Shown: piece after piece, positions 1 to 7,305 of the stretch
Layout of the letters: the number at the start of each line of letters is the position of its first letter
Position numbering within the stretch: position 1 is the first letter of the stretch
NCBI GenBank assembly: GCA_963798325.1
Contig: CAWCSS010000001.1
Span: 1,116,001 to 1,180,000, forward strand
Source of the DNA: Solirubrobacter sp963798325
GTDB taxonomy: Bacteria > Actinomycetota > Thermoleophilia > Solirubrobacterales > Solirubrobacteraceae
DNA length: 64,000 nt
Direction of reading: 5' to 3'
Notes under the pieces: model-generated
What the model was told of the DNA's origin: nothing
Databases searched by the model: none
Seen by the model: the letters and a program-made list of their open reading frames with translations, nothing else
Position numbers and translations under genes: made by a program

Positions 1-1
1 G

Positions 2-241
2 GTCTACCGCGCGGCCGAGCGCCGCGACGCCTTCGACGACGTGGCCTTCCAGAACCGCCTCGTCGAACTCCCCGGCGACGTCGTCCAGCTCTATCTGCGC
101 GACCCGGCCGGCAACCTGATCGAGATCGACGCCGACGGCGTTGACCGCCTCCCCGACGACATGCGCGCCGTCCTGAAGCAGCTCTGGGACTTCCATCCCC
201 ACACCGACGAGCAACTCACCGCGCGCCTGTTCGTCCCGTAA
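2..241 (+). CDS. VOC/glyoxalase-like protein, C-terminal fragment (5' end outside window)
   Basis: The reading frame is open from base 2 to a TAA at 239-241, so the window starts inside this gene. The visible 79 residues include LYLRDPAGNLIEID, which matches the C-terminal strand of the vicinal-oxygen-chelate fold; the last Glu of that motif is usually a metal ligand. After it comes a short charged tail (RAVLKQLWDF). Substrate and exact family (glyoxalase, dioxygenase or resistance type) cannot be told from the fragment. The VOC assignment rests on one motif and is fairly secure; everything more specific is unknown. Confidence 0.7.
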   Translation, partial: VYRAAERRDAFDDVAFQNRLVELPGDVVQLYLRDPAGNLIEIDADGVDRLPDDMRAVLKQLWDFHPHTDEQLTARLFVP

Positions 242-294
242 TCCGGGCGAACCTGTCAAATGACATAGAGCGGGCGCGTCGCGTCGACGACGCT

Positions 295-594
295 ATGGGC
301 ATGACGACGAACTCCCTCCGCACCGGCCTGCTCGCCGCTGCCTTCGCCGTCGGGACCCTGGCCGCCATCAGCGTCCCGAGCTTCTTCGCCGCGCCGGCCG
401 TCGCGAGCGAGGCGAGCTCGGGCGCGCCCAGCCTCGCGCTCCCGCTCGCCCTCGGCGCCCTGGCGCTCTCCCTGGCCTCCGCCTGCGTGCAGCTTCGCCC
501 GCAGGCCGAGCGGTCGAGTTGGGGCAGCGCCGGCGCCCCATGGCGCCTCGCGGGAACGAAACGCCCGGTTCACGGGGCGTTTCGTTCCCCGTAA
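295..594 (+). CDS. small Ala-rich putative membrane or secreted protein
   Basis: A 99-codon frame with two adjacent ATGs (295 and 301). The N-terminus has a hydrophobic stretch (GLLAAAFAVGTLAAISVP) like a signal peptide or membrane anchor, and a second hydrophobic segment (ALPLALGALALSLASACV) follows. No Shine-Dalgarno site is obvious. The last 15 codons lie in the stem-loop at 552-589, which is unusual for a real gene end and suggests that the true product may be shorter or that the frame is fortuitous. No family was recognised. Confidence 0.35.
   Translation: MGMTTNSLRTGLLAAAFAVGTLAAISVPSFFAAPAVASEASSGAPSLALPLALGALALSLASACVQLRPQAERSSWGSAGAPWRLAGTKRPVHGAFRSP
552..589. terminator. strong stem-loop, likely bidirectional terminator
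   Basis: A perfect 15-bp inverted repeat, GGGAACGAAACGCCC at 552-566 and its complement at 575-589, with an 8-base loop. It lies just beyond the stop codon of argG (minus strand, ending at 600) and at the 3' end of the small plus-strand frame, so it fits a terminator for argG or for both directions. There is no clear T-tract, as is common in very GC-rich actinobacteria. Confidence 0.75.
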
Positions 595-599
595 CGCGC

Positions 600-1955
600 T
601 CAGTCGGTGAGGTGCGCCGGCTCGCGGGCGGCGGAGACCGTGTTGCCGATGATCTCTTCGACGTCCGGGAGCAGCCGGGCCTCGGAGTACGCGGCCAGGC
701 GGGCGCGGGAGTCCGCGATGTCCAGGTCGCGCATCGTGAGCTGGCCGATGCGGTCCGCGGGGCCGAACGCGGCATCCTCGGTGCGCTCCATCGAGAGGCG
801 GTCGGGCTCGTAGGTGATCGCCGCGCCGCGGGTGGAGACGAGCGTGTAGTCCTCGCCGCGGCGGAGGCGGACGACGACCTCGCCGGTGACGGCCGACGCC
901 ACGAAGCGCTGGAGCGGGTCGCGCAGGGTGAGCGCCTGCGGGTCGAACCAGCGGCCCTCGTAGAGCAGCCGGCCGAGCTTGCGGCCCATCGTGCGGTAGT
1001 TGTCGATCGTCGCCTCGTTGTGGATGCCGGAGATCAGGCGCTCGTAGGCGATGTAGAGCAGCGCGAGGCCGGGGCCCTCGTAGATGCCGCGCGACTTGGC
1101 CTCGATGATGCGGTTCTCGATCTGATCGCTCATGCCGAGGCCATGGCGGCCGCCGATCTCGTTGGCCTTCATCACCAGCGCGACCTGGGAGTCGAACTCC
1201 TCGCCGTTGATCGCGATCGGCCAGCCGTCCTTGAAGGCGATCGAGATCTCCTCCTCGGGGATCTCGACGCCGCGCTTCCAGTGGGCGACGCCCATGATCG
1301 GCTCGACGATGTCCATGCTCGTGTCCAGCGACTCGAGCAGCTTCGCCTCGTGGGTGGCGCCCCAGATGTTGGCGTCGGTCGAGTAGGCCTTCTCGGTCGA
1401 GTCGCGATACGGGAGGTCGCGCTTCTTGAGCCACTCGCTCATCTCGAAGCGCCCGCCCAGCTCGCCCACGAAGTCGGCGTCGAGCCAGGGCTTGTAGATC
1501 CGCAGGTCCTTGTTGGCCAACAGCCCGTAGCGGTAGAAGCGCTCGATGTCGTTGCCCTTGTAGGTCGAGCCGTCGCCCCAGATGTTCACGTCGTCGGCGG
1601 CCATCGCGTGCACGAGCAGCGTGCCCGTCACCGCGCGCCCCAGCGGCGTCGTGTTGAAGTACGTTCGACCCGCGGTGGAGATGTGGAACGCGCCGCACTG
1701 CAGCGCGACCAGGCCCTCGTGCACGAGCAGGTCCTTGCAGTCCACCAGGCGCGCGACTTCGGCGCCGTACTCCTTCGCGCGGTCCGGGACGTCAGCGAGG
1801 TTCGGCTCGTCGTACTGGCCCAGATCCGCCGTATAGGCGCACGGAATGCCCCCGTGCTCCCTGATCCAGGCCACCGCGACCGACGTGTCCAGGCCGCCGG
1901 AGAACGCGAGGCCGATGCGCTCGCCCGTGGGCAAGCTGTGCAGGATGCGTGCCAT
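600..1955 (-). CDS. argG: argininosuccinate synthase (long, E. coli-type)
   Basis: Catalyses ATP-dependent condensation of citrulline and aspartate to argininosuccinate, the penultimate step of arginine synthesis, in the cytoplasm. The 451-residue product has the ATP-pyrophosphatase loop AFSGGLDTS at about residues 17-25, followed by family blocks GDGSTYKGNDIERFYRYG, EKAYSTDANIWGATHEAK and GGRHGLGMSDQIENRIIEA. These match the longer class typified by E. coli ArgG (about 447 residues), not the roughly 400-residue form usual in actinobacteria. The start at 1955 is chosen over an upstream ATG because AAAGG sits 7 bases before it. No other arg genes are in the window, so it appears to be a single-gene unit ending at the 552-589 hairpin. 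Confidence 0.96.
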   Translation of the reverse strand: MARILHSLPTGERIGLAFSGGLDTSVAVAWIREHGGIPCAYTADLGQYDEPNLADVPDRAKEYGAEVARLVDCKDLLVHEGLVALQCGAFHISTAGRTYFNTTPLGRAVTGTLLVHAMAADDVNIWGDGSTYKGNDIERFYRYGLLANKDLRIYKPWLDADFVGELGGRFEMSEWLKKRDLPYRDSTEKAYSTDANIWGATHEAKLLESLDTSMDIVEPIMGVAHWKRGVEIPEEEISIAFKDGWPIAINGEEFDSQVALVMKANEIGGRHGLGMSDQIENRIIEAKSRGIYEGPGLALLYIAYERLISGIHNEATIDNYRTMGRKLGRLLYEGRWFDPQALTLRDPLQRFVASAVTGEVVVRLRRGEDYTLVSTRGAAITYEPDRLSMERTEDAAFGPADRIGQLTMRDLDIADSRARLAAYSEARLLPDVEEIIGNTVSAAREPAHLTD

Positions 1956-2028
1956 GACTGACCTTTGTAGCCGATCTGGCCGCATGGGCAAGGCGCGCCT
2001 CGCTGTCCAGGTGCGCCCCGGGCGTCGC

Positions 2029-2808
2029 TCAGCGCCCCTTGGCGGCCCGCAGGATCAGCTTGGTGGTCTCCTTCGGATGCGAGATGAACACCACGTGCGA
2101 CGCGCCCTTGACCTCGACCGTCCTGGCCTTGATGCGCTTGGCCATGATCCGCTCGTTGGCGGCGCCGATCGCGTTGTCCTTGCTCGCGACCATGTAGTAG
2201 GACGGAATGCTCGCCCAGGCCGGGGGCCCGGACGGCTCGCCGAGCGCGACCAGTGACGCCGGCCGCTGCGAGGCGGCCATGACCGCGGTCAGCCTCTTCG
2301 GCAGGTCGGCGGCGAACACCTCGCGGAACGCCGACGGCTTGATCGAGGCCTCCTGCCCGACGGTGCCGTCCGGGTTCGGGAAGTTGAAGATGTCCAGCGT
2401 GTCCGGGCCGAGCAGCGAACCCGGCGCCATCGCCGACAGGCTCTGCACGGTGTCGCCCTGGTCGGGCGCGAACGCGGCGATGTAGACCAGCGCCTTGACG
2501 TTGGCGTTGCCGGTCGCGGCGTTGGTGATGACCATGCCTCCGTAGGAGTGGCCCACGAGGACGATCGGGCCCTTGATCTGGCCGAGGAAGGACCGCATGT
2601 AGGCGGCGTCGGCGCTGACGCCACGCAGGGGGTTCGGCGGCGCGAGCACGGCGTAGCCATCGTCCTGCAACTGCCCCGTGACGGCATTCCAGCCGGACGC
2701 GTCCGCGAACGCACCATGGACGAGCACGATCGTCGGTTTGGTCGTCTTCGCGCTCGCCGGGGTGGCGATGAGCGCGAATGCGAGCGCGAACAGGAGCAGC
2801 AGCCTCAT
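2029..2808 (-). CDS. secreted alpha/beta hydrolase
   Basis: A 259-residue alpha/beta-fold hydrolase with an N-terminal signal peptide (RLLLLFALAFALIATPASA). After cleavage come the oxyanion loop VLVHGAFADASGW, the nucleophile elbow GHSYGGM (catalytic Ser) and a C-terminal His in KGASHVVFISHP. This pattern resembles the EstC / pyrethroid-hydrolase-like group often annotated simply as alpha/beta hydrolase. The natural ester substrate is unknown. Two ATGs (2814 and 2808) follow AAAGGA; 2808 gives the better spacing of 9 bases. It precedes a TetR gene on the same strand (2899-3501), with about 90 bases between them. Confidence 0.88.
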   Translation of the reverse strand: MRLLLLFALAFALIATPASAKTTKPTIVLVHGAFADASGWNAVTGQLQDDGYAVLAPPNPLRGVSADAAYMRSFLGQIKGPIVLVGHSYGGMVITNAATGNANVKALVYIAAFAPDQGDTVQSLSAMAPGSLLGPDTLDIFNFPNPDGTVGQEASIKPSAFREVFAADLPKRLTAVMAASQRPASLVALGEPSGPPAWASIPSYYMVASKDNAIGAANERIMAKRIKARTVEVKGASHVVFISHPKETTKLILRAAKGR

Positions 2809-2898
2809 GTGCATCGGTCCTTTCTCAGAGCGAGAGTTGACATCGGCACGGTATGCCGCGCCCCCGCTGCGTCGCATCCGCCGGGTGACTGAGGTAGG

Positions 2899-3501
2899 TC
2901 AGTAGTTCGCGAGGCCCTGCTCGAGCAGCATGAAGGCGCGCTCGGCCTCGGCCTTCACGTCCGTTTGCAGGCGTTTCTGCGGTGTGCCGGCCAGGACCTG
3001 GCCGCGCGTGTAGGCGATCAGCGCGCGATGCACGCCGATCATCGCCGCCGCGGCGACCGACGCCTGGATGTCCCCGCCGAGCTCCTGCGCGAGCGCGGCG
3101 GTGTAGCCCTCGAGGATCTGCTGCTCGCGCGCCTGCAGTGACGGGCTGCCGGCGATCGTGCGCGTGAGGGCGACGAGCTGGTCGTAGGACTCCGGGTCGC
3201 TCTGGCCGAGCAGCCCGCGCTGGTCGAGCAGGAAGCGTTTGAAGGCGGCGAGGGCCGGTTCGCCGGCCGCGCGCTCTCTGACGCTCGCCAGCAGCTCGCC
3301 CTCGAACGCCCCCAGCCGCCAGTACACGAGGTCTTCCTTGGTCGGGAAGTAGTTGAAGACGGTCTGGGCGGACACGTCGGCCGCGCTCGCGATCTCGGCC
3401 ACGGTCACGTCCTCGAATCCGCGCTCACCGAACAGCGCCCTCGCGGTCTCGGCGATGTGCCGGCGGGTCTGTTGCTTCTTGCGCTCACGCAGTCCGGCCA
3501 T
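2899..3501 (-). CDS. TetR-family transcriptional repressor
   Basis: A 200-residue protein. The N-terminal helix-turn-helix (residues about 10-55) has the TetR signature: TARALFGERGFEDVTVAEIA then VSAQTVFNYFPTKEDLV. The C-terminal ligand-binding part (LTRTIAGSPSLQAREQQILEG) is of the common MftR-like actinobacterial type. The start MAGLRERKK at 3501 is preferred over the longer frame. It is transcribed away from the DHA2 exporter at 3570, with an imperfect palindrome and a promoter between them, so it very likely represses the exporter and itself. The inducer is unknown; the exporter's substrate is the natural candidate. Confidence 0.92.
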   Translation of the reverse strand: MAGLRERKKQQTRRHIAETARALFGERGFEDVTVAEIASAADVSAQTVFNYFPTKEDLVYWRLGAFEGELLASVRERAAGEPALAAFKRFLLDQRGLLGQSDPESYDQLVALTRTIAGSPSLQAREQQILEGYTAALAQELGGDIQASVAAAAMIGVHRALIAYTRGQVLAGTPQKRLQTDVKAEAERAFMLLEQGLANY

Positions 3502-3515
3502 CGTGACTCGAAATG

Positions 3516-3558
3516 TAGCAGCACGAATTTTGGGTTGCATAGAAATTTTGTGTCGCTA
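3516..3558. promoter_or_regulatory. candidate TetR operator (imperfect inverted repeat)
   Basis: TAGCAGCACGAATTTT (3516-3531) and AAATTTTGTGTCGCTA (3543-3558) are complementary at 12 of 16 positions. The stretch is unusually AT-rich for this window and lies between the divergent TetR and exporter genes, overlapping the promoter of the exporter. This is the expected arrangement for a TetR operator; binding is inferred. Confidence 0.6.
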
Positions 3559-3562
3559 TAAC
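3535..3562 (+). promoter_or_regulatory. sigma70-like promoter of the DHA2 exporter, probably leaderless
   Basis: TTGCAT (3535-3540) and TATAAC (3557-3562) are separated by 16 bases. The exporter ATG at 3570 begins only 7 bases after the -10 element and has no Shine-Dalgarno site, so the transcript probably starts at or next to the initiation codon. The -10 hexamer abuts the right arm of the operator-like repeat. Confidence 0.6.
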
Positions 3563-3569
3563 TTTCTTC

Positions 3570-4925
3570 ATGAGCACTTCTCCAAACATCCGGTTGCCGT
3601 TCGCGGCGATCGTGCTGGCGATGCTGCCGGCGGTCCTGGACCAGACGATCCTGGCCACCGCGCTGCCGACGATCGCCTCCGACCTGGGCAAGGTCACGCA
3701 GGTCTCCTGGCTGGTCACCGTGTACGTCGTCTGCGCCACGGCGGCCACGCCGTTGTGGGGCAAGCTCGCCGACCGGCGCGGGCGCAAGGGGCTGTTGCAG
3801 CTCTCGCTGGCGCTGTTCGTCGCCACCTCCGCCCTGTGCGGGGCGGCGCAGGACCTCACTCAGTTGCTGGTCGTCCGTGGCGTCCAGGGCGTCGCCGCCG
3901 GCGGGTTGATGACGCTGGCCATGACCGCCGTCGGCGATCTCGTCCAGCCGCGCGAGCGCGGCCGCTACCAGGGGTACATCTCGATGGCCTTCGCGGGCGC
4001 GACCGTGCTCGGGCCGCTGATCGGCGGCGTGCTGACCGAGGCCGTGTCCTGGCGCGTGCTGTTCTACGTCAACGTGCCGCTCGGCATCGGCGCCTTCGCC
4101 GCTCTGGCGGTGACGCTGCCGTCACCGGAGCCGGGAACGCCGCGTGCGCCGCTCGATCTCCTGGGCGCCGCGCTGCTCGTCGCCGCGACGTCGACGTTCA
4201 TGCTCGGCTGCCTGCTGGGCGGGATCGCGTGGTTCGCGGTGGCGGTGGTGGCGACCGCTGGGCTGCTCGTCCGCATCCGCCGCGCCGCCGATCCGATCGT
4301 GCCGATGGCGATGCTGCGCACCCGGGCGATCGCCGTCGCGTCCGGCGGACTGTTCCTCGGCACCGCGTCGCTGTTCGCGGTCGTCGTGTTCGTGCCGGCG
4401 TTCCTGCAGGTGGTGACCGGCGCGAGCCCGACCGGCGCGGGCCTGCTGATGGTGCCGATGATGCTCGCGACGACGCTGTCGACGAACCTCGCCGGCCGCT
4501 ACATCGCGCGCACCGGCCGCTACTCCATGCTCCCGCCGGCCGGGCTGGCGATCATGGCCGCTTCATTGCTGCTGCTGGCGCTGACGGCGCCGCAGGAGTC
4601 GCGCGTGCTGACCGAGCTCGCGCTGGTGCCGTTCGGCCTCGGCTTCGGGCTCACCAGCCAGGTGTTCATCGTCGCCGTCCAGGGCGCCGTCGAGCGTCGC
4701 GAGCTCGGCGTGGCGACGTCGTTGACCGGCTTCTTCCGGGCGCTGGGCGGGGCCGTCGGCGCGGCCGTGCTCGGCTCGCTGTTCGCCTCGCGCGCGGGCG
4801 CCGATCCGACCGGCGCGGTGCAGACCGTGTTCGCCGTCGGCGCGCTGGTCGCCTCCAGCGGCGCGGTGGTCGCTTCGCTGCTTCCCCGCGTCGAGCTCGG
4901 CTCCTCGAAGGCGGTGCCGGCATGA
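3570..4925 (+). CDS. DHA2-type MFS drug/proton antiporter
   Basis: A 451-residue, strongly hydrophobic membrane transporter. The start MSTSPNIRLPFAAIVLAMLPAVLDQTIL and the following PTIASDLG match motif D1 of the DHA2 family (LDxTIVNVALP). WGKLADRRGRKG is the cytoplasmic MFS loop motif A, and GPLIGGVL is the antiporter motif C region. It is slightly short for a 14-TM DHA2 protein (commonly near 480-500 residues). It should export hydrophobic or cationic toxic compounds. It is divergent from a TetR gene and its stop overlaps the start of a cupin gene (ATGA), so exporter and cupin are one unit. Confidence 0.92.
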   Translation: MSTSPNIRLPFAAIVLAMLPAVLDQTILATALPTIASDLGKVTQVSWLVTVYVVCATAATPLWGKLADRRGRKGLLQLSLALFVATSALCGAAQDLTQLLVVRGVQGVAAGGLMTLAMTAVGDLVQPRERGRYQGYISMAFAGATVLGPLIGGVLTEAVSWRVLFYVNVPLGIGAFAALAVTLPSPEPGTPRAPLDLLGAALLVAATSTFMLGCLLGGIAWFAVAVVATAGLLVRIRRAADPIVPMAMLRTRAIAVASGGLFLGTASLFAVVVFVPAFLQVVTGASPTGAGLLMVPMMLATTLSTNLAGRYIARTGRYSMLPPAGLAIMAASLLLLALTAPQESRVLTELALVPFGLGFGLTSQVFIVAVQGAVERRELGVATSLTGFFRALGGAVGAAVLGSLFASRAGADPTGAVQTVFAVGALVASSGAVVASLLPRVELGSSKAVPA

Positions 4926-5266
4926 ACGCCCGCGTGCTCCTGCGCGACGAGGCCCTCGGGGCGGTCGAGGTGACCGTCCCGGCGGGCTGGGCGGGCCCAC
5001 CGCTGCACCGCCATGCGTTCGCCGAGGCCTTCTACGTATTGGCAGGCGACCTGACCTTCCAGCTCGGCGAGGAGCGCATGACCCGCGGCGCGGCGTCGTT
5101 CGTGCACGTCCCGGGTGGCGAGGTGCACACGCTCGCCAACCACAGCGACGCGCCGGCGCGCTACCTGCTGCTGTGCACCCCCGGAGGCTTCGAGCGCCGC
5201 TTCGACGCCGCGCCCGATGGGCCGATCCCGGAGACGACGGTCGTGGGCGGGCCGCTCGCGCGCTGA
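4922..5266 (+). CDS. small cupin-domain protein
   Basis: A 114-residue single-domain cupin. Motif 1 is visible as PLHRHAFAEAFYVLAGDLTF (two His and a Glu as metal ligands), and motif 2 as PGGEVHTLANHS. It starts inside the stop codon of the DHA2 exporter (4-base overlap), so it is translationally coupled to it and should be under the same TetR control. It may be a quercetinase-like dioxygenase acting on an exported aromatic compound or a binding protein; the sequence does not show which. Confidence 0.88.
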   Translation: MNARVLLRDEALGAVEVTVPAGWAGPPLHRHAFAEAFYVLAGDLTFQLGEERMTRGAASFVHVPGGEVHTLANHSDAPARYLLLCTPGGFERRFDAAPDGPIPETTVVGGPLAR

Positions 5267-5344
5267 CCGGCTCGCGTGGCGCGGGCTTCTGGACGGTCCG
5301 CCGGCCAGTACGCGCCCCCGCTGTCGGCGGGCATGCCGGCGCGG

Positions 5345-5659
5345 CTACAGGTCGGTGCCGTCCGTGGTCGCCGGAGCGGACGGCTGCGGCGCGGGGGTCG
5401 TCGACGAGCCCTGCTCGCCGGGGCCGCCATGACCGCGACCGCCGCCGCCCCTGCCCTCGTCCGGGCAGAGGTGGCCGTCGCCGTCGCGATCCTGCGCCTC
5501 GGGCGTGGCCGTCGACTGGATCGTCTGGTTGGGCGAAGCCGACTGCGGTGTGTCCGTCGCGGCGTCGCTCCGGGTGACCGTGAACGCGGCGAACATCGCG
5601 GCGACGAGCACGATCGCGACGACCAACGGCGCACGCAGGTCCCTCATGCGCTCTGACAT
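5345..5659 (-). CDS. membrane-anchored small protein with Excalibur-like Ca-binding motif
   Basis: A 104-residue protein. A perfect AGGAGGT lies 6 bases before the ATG at 5659, which fixes the start. A hydrophobic segment (PLVVAIVLVAAMFAAFTV, residues about 11-28) is followed by a Ser/Thr/Pro-rich extracytoplasmic part. Within this, DRDGDGHLCPDE resembles the calcium-binding core of Excalibur domains (DxDGDGxxC), then a Gly-rich run and a Pro/Ala/Thr tail. Likely cell-surface; function unknown. It stands alone, between the cupin and the oxidoreductase genes. Confidence 0.72.
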   Translation of the reverse strand: MSERMRDLRAPLVVAIVLVAAMFAAFTVTRSDAATDTPQSASPNQTIQSTATPEAQDRDGDGHLCPDEGRGGGGRGHGGPGEQGSSTTPAPQPSAPATTDGTDL

Positions 5660-5742
5660 AGCGCTACCTCCTGGTGGGGTTCCGATGCCCCAAAACCTGA
5701 CGGCGGGCGTGTCTCGTGCCGGTAAGCCGAACCTGAGAATCC

Positions 5743-6603
5743 TCAGGGCGTGAACACGACGCGGCCGGCGTGGCGCTCGCTCCAGGCGGCCTCGACGTCG
5801 CTGAGCGGGAGCGGGACGGGATCGACGGTGAACGTGCCGCCGGCCAGCTCGGCGGCCAGTGCCGGGAGCTCCTCGACGATCGCTCGCGTGGCGACCGAGC
5901 CCTGGCCGGAGCCGACGATGCGCAGGCCGGTGGCGCGCAGCGCGGCGCTCGGGACCGCCGCTGAAGGGCCGGCGACGGAGCCGATCTGGATCGACTCGAC
6001 CGGCCGGTCGCTGTGCGTGGCGAGCGCGATCATCGTCCGCTCGGCGGGCTCGCCCCACAGGTAGTCGAGCACGACGTCGGCCTCGAGGCCTTCCAGCGGC
6101 GTGCCGCGCACGACCTCGATCACCTCGCTCGCGCCGAGGTGCCTGGCCACCTGGACCGCCATCCGGCCGGCGTTGCCGCCCGCACCGAGGACGAGCACGC
6201 GCGCGCCGGGCCGGAAGTCGATCCGCCGGCGCAGCGCGATCCAGGCCGACATCGCCGGATTCATGCCCGCCGCCAGGACGGCCGGGTCCGCGTCGGCGGG
6301 CACGCGCACGCTGCGGCGGCGATCGACGAGCGTGTGCTCGGCCATCGCGCCCAGCCGCGTGTCCGGCAGGACGAAGTACACGAGCTCGCCGTCCGCGGTC
6401 CGCCCCACGCCGTCGATGCCGGGGATCAGCGGGAGCTCGTCGGTGCTCGTGTAGTGGCTGCCGTCGGCCGAGGAGCGCACGCGCGGGTGCAGGCCGGACG
6501 CGAGGACCTCGACCAGCAACTCGTGCTCGCCGCTCGGCTCCGGGGTGGGGACGGTCTCGTAGCGCGGCGGATGGGTGAAGGAGTGAACGACGGCGGCGTG
6601 CAT
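5743..6603 (-). CDS. quinone oxidoreductase-like (MDR superfamily) enzyme
   Basis: A 286-residue medium-chain reductase. The N-terminal GroES-like part (residues 1-110) lacks the zinc ligands of alcohol dehydrogenases. The Rossmann part has GARVLVLGAGGNAGRMAVQVARHLGA, a dinucleotide-binding loop. The length is short for the family (about 320), and the C-terminus ends with HAGRVVF, typical of NADPH:quinone reductase-like proteins. Substrate unknown; members often detoxify quinones or reactive alkenes. It is divergent from a MarR gene with two palindromic operator copies between them, so induction by a MarR ligand is likely. Confidence 0.86.
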   Translation of the reverse strand: MHAAVVHSFTHPPRYETVPTPEPSGEHELLVEVLASGLHPRVRSSADGSHYTSTDELPLIPGIDGVGRTADGELVYFVLPDTRLGAMAEHTLVDRRRSVRVPADADPAVLAAGMNPAMSAWIALRRRIDFRPGARVLVLGAGGNAGRMAVQVARHLGASEVIEVVRGTPLEGLEADVVLDYLWGEPAERTMIALATHSDRPVESIQIGSVAGPSAAVPSAALRATGLRIVGSGQGSVATRAIVEELPALAAELAGGTFTVDPVPLPLSDVEAAWSERHAGRVVFTP

Positions 6604-6617
6604 AGGTGCGGTCTCCT

Positions 6618-6656
6618 AGTTCGTGTCACGAACTACATTAGTTCGTCCCACGAACC
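6618..6656. promoter_or_regulatory. tandem MarR operator (two 17-bp palindromes)
   Basis: AGTTCGTGTCACGAACT (6618-6634) is a perfect 8-bp-arm palindrome. A second copy, AGTTCGTCCCACGAACC (6640-6656), follows with centres 22 bp apart, about two helical turns, so two dimers could sit on the same face. They fill the gap between the divergent oxidoreductase and MarR genes and should control both. Confidence 0.8.
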
Positions 6657-6677
6657 AGTACAAGTAGACTCCCGCGC

Positions 6678-7076
6678 ATGTCCTCCGAGATCGACGCCGT
6701 CGTGCAGCTGTCCTTCGCCGTACAGGGCGTGCTCGGGCGCCTCGCGGCGGAGCACGACCTCTCGCTCACCTCGTTCCGGCTCATGGCGATCCTGCGTGAC
6801 CGCGAGCCGGGCATGCTCGAACTGGCCGGCCGGCTCGGGGTGAGCAAGTCGACCGTCAGCGGGCTGATCGACCGCGCCGAGCGCCGCGGCCTCGTCGCGC
6901 GCTCAGCCGCGGAGACCGACGGCCGCGGCGTCCTCGTCTCGCTGACCACGGACGGGCGGGCGCTCGCCGCGGAGGTCGAGGCCGTCGCCTACGCGCAATT
7001 GGACGCGCTGCTCGCGCCGCTGTCGGCGAGCAGGCGCACACAGCTCGCACGGCTCGCCGAACAGGTCGTCGGCTGA
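6678..7076 (+). CDS. MarR-family transcriptional regulator
   Basis: A 132-residue protein with the MarR winged helix: LTSFRLMAILRDREPGMLELAGRLGVSKSTVSGLIDRAERRGLVARSA, then DGRGVLVSLTTDGRAL forming the wing. The length fits the family (about 140). It is divergent from the oxidoreductase at 5743-6603 and probably binds the two palindromes between them as a ligand-released repressor. The start at 6678 follows a promoter-like AT-richer stretch; no strong ribosome site is visible. Confidence 0.92.
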   Translation: MSSEIDAVVQLSFAVQGVLGRLAAEHDLSLTSFRLMAILRDREPGMLELAGRLGVSKSTVSGLIDRAERRGLVARSAAETDGRGVLVSLTTDGRALAAEVEAVAYAQLDALLAPLSASRRTQLARLAEQVVG

Positions 7077-7305
7077 GGGTCAGTGAGGCGCCCGACCCGC
7101 TCACTCTCGTGGCGGTCGATCGTCGAGCCGCGCGACCGTCGCGCGCGCCGTCTTGACGACGTACATGACCCTGCGCACGAAGCAGGACACGCCGATAGTG
7201 CGCGCACATGCGCTTCGCCCGTCGGTCTTGACCATCGCCTGGCTCTCCGCGGTCCGACACACCTGGCACCCACGGTCCGGCAGGCGCAACCTGGACGAGT
7301 TCGAA

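Noticed and set aside
519..1961. Long open frame (480 codons) on the plus strand opposite argG
   Set aside because: It is the antisense shadow of argG; composition is Val/Ala/Arg/Asp-rich without motifs, as expected from GC-rich third positions.
7101..7235. Short minus-strand frame of 44 codons between marR and the kinase
   Set aside because: No ribosome site, no family and very basic composition; could not be supported.
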